Source: Roseobacter sp. | GTDB taxonomy: Bacteria; Pseudomonadota; Alphaproteobacteria; Rhodobacterales; Rhodobacteraceae | Assembly: GCA_024636475.1 (NCBI GenBank) | Contig: JAGXHA010000039.1 | Location: forward strand, 1-42,694 | DNA: 42,694 nucleotides | Direction of reading: 5' to 3' | Shown: piece after piece, positions 21,756 to 29,747 of the stretch | Layout of the letters: each line of letters starts with the position of its first letter | How positions within the stretch are numbered: the first letter of the stretch is position 1 | Position numbers and translations under genes: made by a program | Notes under the pieces: generated by a model | The model's database searches: none | What the model saw: only the letters and a program-made list of their open reading frames with translations | What the model was told of the DNA's origin: nothing

Positions 21756-22799
21756 TTACATCTTGGACTTTTCCTTGATCAACGCTTTGGCTTGATCGAT
21801 CAAGGCCTGTCCGTCAAAGCCCTTGCCTTCAGCTTCGGCAACCCAACGCTGGATCACCGGCTCTGCTGCTTGTTTGAAACGAGCGACCTCGGTGTCATCC
21901 AATGTGATGAGGTTGTTACCGTTCTTGATCGCGATTTCACGACCGGGCGCATCATAGTCGAACATGACCTGTGCGGCGAATTCGCTAAGGGTTGCACCGG
22001 ATTCCTGATCAATGGCGGCGCGTTGCTCGTCAGTCAGGGAGTTGTATTTATCCTTGTTCATGACCAGCACAATCGTCGCAGTATAAAGCGCTTCATCCCC
22101 CGAGAATTCTGTGTGGTGGCTGACGAGTTCTGCCAGACGGATCGACGGGGTTACTTCCCACGGGATCACTGTGCCTTCGACCACGCCCTTGGAAAGCGCT
22201 TCGGGGATACCGGGCAGAGGCAGCCCAACAGGTGTCGCGCCCAGCTCCGATAGCATGTCGTTGATTACGCGTGTTGGTCCGCGCAGTTTCTTGCCAGCAA
22301 GGTCTTCCAGCTTGGTCACTGGTTCCTTGGTGTGGATGACCCCGGGGCCGTGAACCCAAGCACCCAGAACCTTCAGGTCCTTGTATTCACCCTGTTGCAG
22401 GTCGTCTTCGACCATTTGCCAGAATGCCAGTGATGTTGCGATCGGATCGGTCATCATGAAAGGCAGTTCAAACACTTCGGTTTTGGGGTAGCGGCCAGGT
22501 GTATAGCCCACGACGGTCATCGGCATGTCGACGACCCCGTCAATCGCCTGATCCATCAATTCTGGTGGGCGCCCACCCAGCGACATGCCATCGAAATGTT
22601 CAATCGAGAGCGACCCGTTTGATGCGGCGACCACACGGTCCGCCCAAGGCTTGAGGATATGCTTTGGCACAGTCGCTACAGGGGGCAGGAACTGATGCAG
22701 GCGCAAGGTCGTTGTCTCGGCTGAGGCAGTTGTGCCAGCGAATATCCCGCTTGCGATAACGCCTGCTGCCATAGTTTTGATTAAAGAACGTCGATTCAT
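21756..22799 (-). CDS. TRAP transporter substrate-binding protein (DctP family)
   Basis: This 347-residue periplasmic receptor of the TRAP type binds small, usually carboxylated solutes. The N-terminus has a signal peptide with hydrophobic core (MNRRSLIKTMAAGVIASGIFAGTTASA, cleavage near residue 27), and an RRSLIK stretch that could be read by Tat. Family blocks are VMNKDKYNSLTDEQRAAIDQ and the conserved Arg-containing LEDLAGKKLRGPTRVINDMLSELGATPVGLP. The frame extends upstream to 22928, but ATG 22799 has a strong GGAGGAAGAG ribosome site and the signal peptide. No TRAP membrane subunits (DctQ/DctM) are in the window, so it is an orphan receptor or uses a distant membrane pair. It lies downstream of the crotonase gene in the same direction. 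Confidence 0.9.
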   Translation of the reverse strand: MNRRSLIKTMAAGVIASGIFAGTTASAETTTLRLHQFLPPVATVPKHILKPWADRVVAASNGSLSIEHFDGMSLGGRPPELMDQAIDGVVDMPMTVVGYTPGRYPKTEVFELPFMMTDPIATSLAFWQMVEDDLQQGEYKDLKVLGAWVHGPGVIHTKEPVTKLEDLAGKKLRGPTRVINDMLSELGATPVGLPLPGIPEALSKGVVEGTVIPWEVTPSIRLAELVSHHTEFSGDEALYTATIVLVMNKDKYNSLTDEQRAAIDQESGATLSEFAAQVMFDYDAPGREIAIKNGNNLITLDDTEVARFKQAAEPVIQRWVAEAEGKGFDGQALIDQAKALIKEKSKM

Positions 22800-22878
22800 C
22801 TCTTCCTCCCAGATATGATGATTCAGCTTTGTGCTGGTTCGTCCGATGCCGCAACTTGAGCGAGATCGGGGTAATTTG

Positions 22879-23661
22879 CTATCGAAATTTTGGGGCGCGC
22901 TTTTCCAGAAAGGCCCGCAAACCTTCATCTGCGTCGGGGCCAGATTGCGACACTGCCGCGCTCAGGCTTTCGACATACAGGCCATCGGCCTTGGACATGT
23001 CCTCAATGCGGCTGATCGAGTTGATCATCATATAGTTTGACATCGGTGCATTGCGCGCGATCTTGCCCGCCAGTTCCATCGCAAGCGTCATTGAGGAACC
23101 TTCGGCGACTGCGTAATGCGCCAGTCCCAACTGCACGCCTTCTTCGGAATTGAATTTTCGCCCTGTCAGCATCATCTCGGTCATTCGGTCGGCACCAAGA
23201 ATACGGCCCACGCGCACAGTCGCGCCGCCACCTACAAAGATGCCACGCCGGCCTTCTGGAAGCTGAAAGATCGTCGAGGGCTCGGCAATGCGGACATGCG
23301 TTGATGTCGCCAGTTCAAGCCCGCCACCGATAGCCGCGCCGAATATCGCTGACACTACGGGCAGACCGCCAAACTGGATCATGTCCATGACACCATGCCA
23401 GTTGCGAGAGTGATACAGCGTATCTTCGGTCGAGCGTTTGACATGTTCGCTGAGGTCCAGACCGGAACAGTAATGTCCGGCGGTCCCGGTCAACACAACA
23501 GCGCGTGCCTCCTTGGGGGGGTCCATGAAGAACGCTTTGAGCGCGCCAAGAAGATCGTCATTCATCGCGTTGCGCTTGTCTGGGCGCGTCATTGTCAGAA
23601 CAGCAATGTTCCCCTGTAACTCGATATTCAGAACATCGGGGTTGGCGACAGCTGATGTCAT
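22879..23661 (-). CDS. Enoyl-CoA hydratase/isomerase (crotonase) family protein
   Basis: This 260-residue crotonase-fold enzyme has oxyanion-hole segments in HYCSGLDLS (residues 63-71) and FGAAIGGGLELA. Two acidic residues at the positions used by enoyl-CoA hydratases are present, Glu116 (GGGLELA) and Glu136 (QLPEGRRG), so a hydratase or related CoA chemistry is plausible. The substrate is not readable. It is divergent from the amidohydrolase gene across a 110-base gap containing a large palindrome, and dctP follows 79 bases downstream. In this setting it may act on a CoA-ester intermediate of the pathway. A GGAAG ribosome site precedes the ATG. Confidence 0.88.
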   Translation of the reverse strand: MTSAVANPDVLNIELQGNIAVLTMTRPDKRNAMNDDLLGALKAFFMDPPKEARAVVLTGTAGHYCSGLDLSEHVKRSTEDTLYHSRNWHGVMDMIQFGGLPVVSAIFGAAIGGGLELATSTHVRIAEPSTIFQLPEGRRGIFVGGGATVRVGRILGADRMTEMMLTGRKFNSEEGVQLGLAHYAVAEGSSMTLAMELAGKIARNAPMSNYMMINSISRIEDMSKADGLYVESLSAAVSQSGPDADEGLRAFLEKRAPKFR

Positions 23662-23771
23662 GTAGGTAACTTCCTTGAGGACCAGATTTAGTTCAATAGA
23701 GCAATTGTTCTATTGAATAGCAATATAGATTGTTCCAATGTCTCACAAAGCTGAACTAAGAAGGGGCCGTC
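23662..23771. promoter_or_regulatory. Divergent promoter region with a 26-bp palindromic operator
   Basis: Between the divergent crotonase and amidohydrolase genes, 23692-23717 is a near-perfect palindrome. Its outer arms TTCAATAGA and TCTATTGAA are exact complements, around a GCAATTGT core with one mismatched pair. A second imperfect repeat (AGCAAT-ATAG-ATTGTT type) follows at about 23719-23735. TTGAAT inside the right arm can serve as a -35 toward the amidohydrolase gene. A dimeric regulator of MarR or GntR type is the likely reader. Confidence 0.65.
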
Positions 23772-24644
23772 ATGATTGACTTTGACAATATCCGAGCCAT
23801 CGATTTTCACACGCATGCGGAAGAACCCTGCGGATGCCATGCCGATGACGGCTATGACGATCTGCAATCCACTATGGCTGGCTATTTTGGTGCCCCTTGG
23901 AAACATCCGCCGACGGTGCAGGAAACTGCGGCACACTACCGCGCTCAGAACATCGCTGCCGTGATCTTCCCCGTCGATGCTGAACGCGAGACAGGATATC
24001 GGCGCTACAAGAATGAAGAGGTGGCGCAGATCGCTGCTGAGAACGACGATGTGCTGATCCCATTTGCTTCGATTGATCCGTGGAAGGGCAAGATGGGCGT
24101 GCGCGAGGCGCGGCGCCTGATCAAGGATTTTGGCATCAAAGGCTTCAAGTTCCACCCTACGATGCAGGGTTTTTACGCCAATGACCGCATGGCCTATCCG
24201 CTGTATGAGGCCATCGCCGAAGAGGGCGGCATTGCACTGTTTCACACAGGTCAAACCGGTGTCGGATCGGGCATGCCCGGCGGCAATGGTATGCGGCTGA
24301 AATACTCGAACCCGATGTATATGGATGATGTCGCGGTGGATTTCCCGGATCTGAAAATCATCCTCGCCCATCCCAGCTTTCCTTGGCAGGAAGAAGCGCT
24401 GGCCGTGGCCCAGCACAAGCCAAACGTCTATATTGACCTGTCTGGCTGGTCGCCCAAATACTTCCCTGACATTCTGGTGCGCTACACCAATTCGATCCTG
24501 AAAAAGAAGATGCTGTTCGGGTCGGACTGGCCGATGATCAGCCCCGAACGCTGGCTCTCGGACTTTGACAAAATTGCCATCAAGGATGAGGTTCGGCCGT
24601 TGGTGATCAAGGAAAACGCGATGCGTTTGTTGGGTGCAAAATAG
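23772..24644 (+). CDS. Metal-dependent amidohydrolase (Amidohydro_2 / ACMSD-like family)
   Basis: This 290-residue TIM-barrel hydrolase or decarboxylase belongs to the amidohydrolase-2 group. Metal ligands are visible: His13 and His15 in IDFHTHAEE, His158 in ALFHTGQTG, His200 in ILAHPSFPW and Asp252 in LFGSDWP. This group includes aminocarboxymuconate semialdehyde decarboxylase, resorcylate decarboxylases and several lactone or amide hydrolases, so the reaction could be C-C decarboxylation or hydrolysis. Its gene is divergent from the crotonase and convergent with the enamidase-like gene (6-base gap). I infer a role late in the ring-cleavage pathway. The exact reaction is unknown. Confidence 0.88.
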   Translation: MIDFDNIRAIDFHTHAEEPCGCHADDGYDDLQSTMAGYFGAPWKHPPTVQETAAHYRAQNIAAVIFPVDAERETGYRRYKNEEVAQIAAENDDVLIPFASIDPWKGKMGVREARRLIKDFGIKGFKFHPTMQGFYANDRMAYPLYEAIAEEGGIALFHTGQTGVGSGMPGGNGMRLKYSNPMYMDDVAVDFPDLKIILAHPSFPWQEEALAVAQHKPNVYIDLSGWSPKYFPDILVRYTNSILKKKMLFGSDWPMISPERWLSDFDKIAIKDEVRPLVIKENAMRLLGAK

Positions 24645-24650
24645 GGGCGC

Positions 24651-25841
24651 TTAGGCCCCTACCGTTCCTTTGACCAACTCTGGCAAGCGGGTCGCTGGCG
24701 GAGTATTCCGACTGCGCAAAGACCGCACAACCCCGTCGATCACGGTCATTCCGACACCAGGCAGGTTGCCCAGTTGCACTGATTCCAACAAATTCTTGCC
24801 CGGTGCGTGCTGTGCCTGATCCATCAGCACGAAATCGGCGCATTTGCCCGCTTCGATCAGGCCCACGTCTAGCTTGCGTTGCCGTGCAGTATTCCCGTTG
24901 GCAAAGCAAAATGCGATCTCGGCGGGGACATTGCCCAGTGCCGACAGCATCGCCACCATCCGCATGATCCCCAAAGGCTGCACGCCCGACCCCGCAGGCC
25001 CGTCAGTACCAAGGATGAGTTGATCCAGCTTGCCCAGTTCCCGCGCTGTGTTCAGCGTCAGCAAGGCGGCGCGTTCGTTGCCGTTATGTACGATCTCAAG
25101 GGCGGCTTTGCAGTTTTCGCAGATGCAGATGATTTGATCATCGGGCAACGCCGAGTGACCGCCGTTGATGTGGCCTACCACATCGGTCCCGGTCTCAAGC
25201 ACCATATCCGCGTCGATCAGCCCCGATCCGGGGATCGACGGCCCGCCGGTGTGGATCGTGCTTTGCATTCCATATTTTCGCGCCCAGCCGACCATTTCAT
25301 TCGCGGTCTTGCCGTCTTTGACCGAGCCAAGCCCGACCTCGCCGATCAGTGTCACCCCGGCGTCACCCATCTGGCGAAAGTGTTCCTCTTCCAACCCTTG
25401 TTGTAGCAATGGCGCGCCGGCATGAACCTTGACGCCTGACGGGCGGAAGTTCTCGTACCAACGTTGTGCCGCAATCGCCATTGCGACGGTGCCAATCGGA
25501 TCGTTGGGGCGTCCGGGCATATGGACCTCACCCGCTGAAATCAGCGTAGTCACACCACCATGCAATGTTGAATCGATCCATCCCAACTGCTGCTGGCGCG
25601 GGGTGTAATCGCCGACCACGGGATGAACATGGCTGTCGATCAAGCCGGGCGCGAGGCTTGCCCCATGGGCGTCAACCAGCGTTGTTGCCCCTTCGCAATC
25701 AAGATCTTTTTCATAGCCCCACGCACTGATCTTGCCGTCAATCGCGATCAGGCAGTCGCCGTCGAAAATAGGCTCTTCCATTTTGCCAGACAGGATCATG
25801 CCAATGTTGCGGATGACGAGTTTCGCGGAAGTCTCTGACAT
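24651..25841 (-). CDS. Enamidase-like cyclic amidohydrolase
   Basis: This 396-residue amidohydrolase resembles enamidase of nicotinate fermentation, which hydrolyses 1,4,5,6-tetrahydro-6-oxonicotinate to 2-formylglutarate and ammonia. Ligands are the HxH pair His71/His73 (LIDSHVHPVVGDYTP), Glu168 (LIGEVGLGSV) at the bridging-ligand position, His197 (STIHTGGPS), His224 (VVGHINGGH) and Asp280 (LGTDGPAG). A Glu rather than a carbamylated Lys bridge is the enamidase arrangement. The frame extends to a TTG at 25856, but ATG 25841 is preceded by GAAAGG at good spacing. It is divergent from the molybdenum hydroxylase/reductase operon, which supplies the other steps of the same logic. Dihydroorotase-like or other imidase activity is the alternative. 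Confidence 0.85.
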   Translation of the reverse strand: MSETSAKLVIRNIGMILSGKMEEPIFDGDCLIAIDGKISAWGYEKDLDCEGATTLVDAHGASLAPGLIDSHVHPVVGDYTPRQQQLGWIDSTLHGGVTTLISAGEVHMPGRPNDPIGTVAMAIAAQRWYENFRPSGVKVHAGAPLLQQGLEEEHFRQMGDAGVTLIGEVGLGSVKDGKTANEMVGWARKYGMQSTIHTGGPSIPGSGLIDADMVLETGTDVVGHINGGHSALPDDQIICICENCKAALEIVHNGNERAALLTLNTARELGKLDQLILGTDGPAGSGVQPLGIMRMVAMLSALGNVPAEIAFCFANGNTARQRKLDVGLIEAGKCADFVLMDQAQHAPGKNLLESVQLGNLPGVGMTVIDGVVRSLRSRNTPPATRLPELVKGTVGA

Positions 25842-26163
25842 TGAAGTGCCTTTCAAGCAGGAGTGGTTTCATTTGAACGCTAACAGAAAACCCAAACCGA
25901 TCAAGATGAAACACTTGACATAAACCTGTATGTATACAAACAATAAGAAGATGTGGGCGGCCAAGGGCTTGCGGATGAAAAATGCAAGTCAGGTTGTCCG
26001 CCAGACGTTTCGCCGGAAAGGGGTCAACAATCATATCGTCACTTTTTTGGTTGATACGGGCTTTGTTTCCGAGTGCAGGACCGAATTAATTTGACAGAAT
26101 CTGTCTCGTGCAATTCTTATTAGCATACCAACAAGTTTTACCCTTAGCCGGAGCCCACATTCC
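25842..26163. promoter_or_regulatory. Divergent promoter region enamidase-like / molybdenum hydroxylase operon
   Basis: About 320 bases hold two candidate operators. TGTATACA at 25931-25938 is a perfect palindrome of the sort bound by GntR/FadR-type regulators, sitting near the enamidase side. At 26093-26105 the perfect inverted repeat GACAGA-A-TCTGTC overlaps a TTGACA -35 box (26091-26096), with TTCTTA about 17 bases downstream as a possible -10 toward the hydroxylase operon. No convincing gene is present. Confidence 0.55.
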
Positions 26164-27000
26164 ATGAGCTATATTACTGCAACCACGCTTGATGATGTGC
26201 TGGATGCTTTGGCGGATGGGCCTGCATCGATCATTGCCGGGGGCACGGATTGGTTTCCCGCCCAAGGTGACCGTGCATTTAGCGGGACGCTGATCGATAT
26301 CTCAAGGTTGTCGGAATTACGGGGTGTGACAAAAACCGACACGGGCTGGCGCATCGGTGCAGCAACCACGTGGACGGATATCATCAATGCCGATTTGCCG
26401 CCTGCCTTTGACGGCCTGAAACAGGCGGCCCGCGAGGTTGGTTCCGTGCAAATTGAAAACACGGGCACGATTGCGGGCAATCTGTGCAACGCATCCCCCG
26501 CAGCTGACGGCGTGCCGCCTTTGCTGACGCTTGATGCGCAGGTTGAATTGACGTCGTTAAAAGGTGCGCGCTGCCTGCCGGTCGCCGGGTTTCTTCAAGG
26601 AGTCCGAAAAACAGACCGTGCTGCCGGAGAAATTCTATCTGCGATTTATATTCCAGATGCCCCGGCGGGCAGTCACAGCAGCTTTGTAAAGTTGGGTGCC
26701 CGGAAATATCTGGTGATCTCGATCTGCATGGTGGCAGTCTTGGTCACGATTCAGGATGGGTTCGTGTCTGATATGCGCATCTCGATCGGGGCGGCTTCAC
26801 CTGTCGCTATGCGCCTTGCCGCGCTTGAGGATGCCCTGCGCGGGCTGGCGGTCAAAGATGCGGCTGACGCCGTGACCAACGCGCTAATCCACGGCCTGAC
26901 ACCGATCACTGATGTGCGTGCCAGTGCCGATTATCGTCAGGCCGCCGCCGCACCGTTGATCCGCCGCGCCATAACCCTCGCCTTGGAAGGGGCCACATGA
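26164..27000 (+). CDS. FAD-binding subunit of a xanthine dehydrogenase-family molybdenum hydroxylase
   Basis: This 278-residue medium (flavin) subunit passes electrons from the iron-sulfur clusters to an acceptor. The FAD-binding motif IIAGGTDWFP is at residues about 19-28, and the second flavin loop TIAGNLCNASPAADGVPPLL near residues 102-121. The C-terminal part (SFVKLGARKYLVISICMVAV, RISIGAASPVAMRL) is the CO-dehydrogenase flavoprotein C-terminal domain. It overlaps the next gene by four bases (ATGA), so the two form one enzyme. The substrate is inferred only from context: hydroxylation of an N-heterocycle next to the ring nitrogen. Confidence 0.93.
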   Translation: MSYITATTLDDVLDALADGPASIIAGGTDWFPAQGDRAFSGTLIDISRLSELRGVTKTDTGWRIGAATTWTDIINADLPPAFDGLKQAAREVGSVQIENTGTIAGNLCNASPAADGVPPLLTLDAQVELTSLKGARCLPVAGFLQGVRKTDRAAGEILSAIYIPDAPAGSHSSFVKLGARKYLVISICMVAVLVTIQDGFVSDMRISIGAASPVAMRLAALEDALRGLAVKDAADAVTNALIHGLTPITDVRASADYRQAAAAPLIRRAITLALEGAT

Positions 27001-29747
27001 TGGACAAACCCTCTGCCAATGCGTTCGCGTCTTTTACGTTGAACGGCGAAGTCGCGCAAGTAGAGCCTAAGGTAGGGGAGCGACTGTCGTTTTCGCTGCG
27101 TGAACGGCTGGGCCGCAAGGACGTCAAAATCGGCTGCAATGCGGGCGACTGCGGGGCCTGTACGGTGCTGGTTGATGGTGCACCGGTTTGCGCCTGTCTG
27201 ATGGCAACACAGCAGGCAACGGGCCGAAATGTTGAAACTCTTGCCGGATTGGTCAAGGCCGATCCCGATGCGCAGGCGCTGATGGAAAGCTTTCAGCACC
27301 ACCAAGCTGCACAATGCGGGATTTGCACGCCGGGGATGATGGTTTCGGCTGTTGCATTGCTGCGTGAGGTGCCGCAGCCCAATGATGCGCAGGTTCAGGA
27401 TGCGCTTGGCGGTGTGCTGTGTCGCTGCACCGGATACCGCAAGATTATCGACGCAGTGGTCGGTGCCCATGCCGCTGCTGATCTGATCGAGGCCCCGACC
27501 GAATTGGGCCACAATGCGCGCAGATTTGACGGGCTTGCCAAGGTTGATGGGTCTGAAAAATTTGGTGACGATGTGGCTTCTGCAGATGCACTGGTGGCCC
27601 GTGTCATCCGGTCGCCATATCCTGCGGCCACATTCACCTTTGGTGATTTGGATGCGTGGCAGGCGAAACATCCGGGAATAGAGACGATACTGACCGCAAA
27701 AGACGTGCCCGGGCTTAACGCGTTTGGCGTGATTCCCGGCTTTATCGACCAGCCGGTCTTTGCCGTGGATCATGTGCTTTATCGTGGTGATGCAGTGGCT
27801 TGTGTGGTCGGTGTTTCGGATGCAATCAACGGGCTGGATCTTGATCTTTTCCCCGTTGAGTGGACCCCGCAAATGATCCTCTCGGATATTGACGATGCTA
27901 TTGCCCCCAATGCGCCGCTGCTGTTCGAGGGCCGCAAAGGTAACATCATGTGCGGTGGATTTGTGCAATGCGGTGATGCGGATGCCGCCCTTGATGCGGC
28001 AGATGTGACGGTCGAGGCTTCCTACAAAACCAGTTTTGTCGAACATGGCTATATCGAGCCCGAAGCGGGCTATGCTGAAGTGGTTGATGGCCGCTTGCAC
28101 ATCCACGCCTGTACGCAGGCAAGCGGAATGGATCGAGAGTCTCTTGCGCAGATACTCAACATGCCAATGGCCGATATTCGCGTGGTGCCAACGGCGGTAG
28201 GTGGCGGCTTTGGGTCTAAAATCGATCTGTCTTTGCAACCTTTCATCGCTTTGGCCGCACTTAAAACCGGCAAGCCCGTACGAATGACCTACACCCGCAA
28301 CGAAACGATGAAATCAACCACAAAGCGCCATCCCGCACAGATCAAAATCAAGATCGGGGCCAGATCCGATGGTACCTTGTCTGGCTTAACCTTTGACGGT
28401 GATTTCAACACAGGTGCTTACGCAAGCTGGGGCCCGACTGTGGCGAACCGCGTGCCGGTCCATGCCTCTGGGCCCTATCACATCACTGATTACCGCGCGC
28501 GCAGCCGTGCTGTGCATACGCATTGCCCGCCCTCGGGCGCGTTCAGAGGGTTTGGTGTGCCGCAATCGGCCATCGCACAGGAAACCGCCTTTGACCTGTT
28601 GGCCGCAAAGCTGGGGATTGATCCACTTGAGTTTCGCTTGAAAAACGCCCTGACTGATGGTGTGCCAACGGTCTGCGGACAGGTATTCGAACAAGGTGTC
28701 GGGATCAAAGCCTGCCTTGAGGCGCTGCGTTCTGCTTGGGACGGTGCCAAAGACGATTGCGCCAGTTTCAACGCCACCAGCACGGCTTATAAACGTGGCG
28801 TTGGGATTGCCAGCGCTTGGTATGGTTGTGGAAATACGTCGCTGCCAAACCCGTCCACCATTAAGGCCGGGCTGCGCGCGGACGGCACCGTGGTGCTGCA
28901 TCAGGGTGCGATTGATATTGGGCAAGGCTCTAATACAGTCATTCCGCAGATTTTCGCCAAGGCACTTGGGGTGTCCATTTCCGGCGTAACAATGCTTGGC
29001 GCCGATACGGATATCACGCCGGACGCCGGAAAAACCTCGGCATCGCGCCAAACCTTTGTGTCGGGCAATGCCGCGCTGAAAGCTGGCGAAGTGCTGCGTG
29101 GGGAAATCCTGCGGCAGGCCAATGCTGGACCGGATGCGGTGATCACTCTGGCTGACGGACAGGTGCAAGTGACCGATGCAGACCGCACGCAAACGCTGGA
29201 CTTGTCGCGCCTTGAACCCAATGCCGAAGGTTATGTGTTGATGGCGCAGGAAACTTATGATCCGCCGATCAAACCGCTGGATGAAAACGGGCAGGGGGTG
29301 CCCTATGCGCAATTCGGCTATGCAGCGCATCTTGTGGTCGTCGAGGTCGATATCGCGCTTGGCCTGTGCAAACCCCTGCGTTTTGTCGCCGCCCATGATG
29401 TGGGACGGGCGATCAACCCGCTGCTGGTCGAAGGCCAGGTGCAAGGGGGTATCGCCCAAGGCCTCGGAATGGCGTTGATGGAAGAATACATCCCCGGCCG
29501 AACCGAGAATCTGCACGATTATCTGATCCCTACGATCGGTGATATTCCCCCGATCGAGACACTGATCTTGGAAATAGCGGACGCCCACGGCCCTTATGGT
29601 GCCAAGGGTCTGGGTGAACATGTTTTGATCCCCACCGCGCCTGCGATTTTTAACGCGATCTACCATGCGACGGGCGCGAAAGTGACCCATGCTCCTGCCA
29701 CGCCCACGCGCCTGCGCGCTGCCTGGAAGGAAGCCGGACATGCCTGA
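26997..29747 (+). CDS. Molybdenum hydroxylase, fused 2Fe-2S and Mo-cofactor subunits
   Basis: This 916-residue protein fuses the small and large subunits of a xanthine dehydrogenase-type hydroxylase. The first 2Fe-2S cluster is ligated by Cys47, 52, 55 and 65 (GCNAGDCGACTVLVDG). The second uses Cys107, 110, 142 and 144 (QCGICTPGMM and CRCTGYRKI). From about residue 165 the molybdopterin domains follow, with GAFRGFGVPQ (515-524) and the catalytic Glu874 in AKGLGEHVL. The Glu and the FRGFG form point to a heteroarene hydroxylase rather than CO dehydrogenase. It overlaps the reductase gene by eight bases. The E. barkeri nicotinate dehydrogenase splits these functions over several chains, so this fusion is different. 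No maturation gene (XdhC) is in the window. Confidence 0.93.
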   Translation: MMDKPSANAFASFTLNGEVAQVEPKVGERLSFSLRERLGRKDVKIGCNAGDCGACTVLVDGAPVCACLMATQQATGRNVETLAGLVKADPDAQALMESFQHHQAAQCGICTPGMMVSAVALLREVPQPNDAQVQDALGGVLCRCTGYRKIIDAVVGAHAAADLIEAPTELGHNARRFDGLAKVDGSEKFGDDVASADALVARVIRSPYPAATFTFGDLDAWQAKHPGIETILTAKDVPGLNAFGVIPGFIDQPVFAVDHVLYRGDAVACVVGVSDAINGLDLDLFPVEWTPQMILSDIDDAIAPNAPLLFEGRKGNIMCGGFVQCGDADAALDAADVTVEASYKTSFVEHGYIEPEAGYAEVVDGRLHIHACTQASGMDRESLAQILNMPMADIRVVPTAVGGGFGSKIDLSLQPFIALAALKTGKPVRMTYTRNETMKSTTKRHPAQIKIKIGARSDGTLSGLTFDGDFNTGAYASWGPTVANRVPVHASGPYHITDYRARSRAVHTHCPPSGAFRGFGVPQSAIAQETAFDLLAAKLGIDPLEFRLKNALTDGVPTVCGQVFEQGVGIKACLEALRSAWDGAKDDCASFNATSTAYKRGVGIASAWYGCGNTSLPNPSTIKAGLRADGTVVLHQGAIDIGQGSNTVIPQIFAKALGVSISGVTMLGADTDITPDAGKTSASRQTFVSGNAALKAGEVLRGEILRQANAGPDAVITLADGQVQVTDADRTQTLDLSRLEPNAEGYVLMAQETYDPPIKPLDENGQGVPYAQFGYAAHLVVVEVDIALGLCKPLRFVAAHDVGRAINPLLVEGQVQGGIAQGLGMALMEEYIPGRTENLHDYLIPTIGDIPPIETLILEIADAHGPYGAKGLGEHVLIPTAPAIFNAIYHATGAKVTHAPATPTRLRAAWKEAGHA

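Noticed and set aside
25951..26094. 47-codon plus-strand frame in the enamidase/hydroxylase intergenic region
   Set aside because: The purine-rich stretch sits directly against the ATG rather than at ribosome-site spacing. No recognisable motif, and the frame overlaps promoter elements. A leader peptide cannot be excluded.
26937..28238. Long minus-strand open frame (433 codons) opposite the FAD and Mo hydroxylase genes
   Set aside because: The composition is typical of an antisense reading of GC-rich coding DNA. There are no motifs and no ribosome site.
28386..29741. Long minus-strand open frame (451 codons) opposite the molybdenum hydroxylase gene
   Set aside because: It is a shadow of a high-GC coding sequence. 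No domain is recognisable, and the plus strand encodes a complete, well-conserved enzyme.
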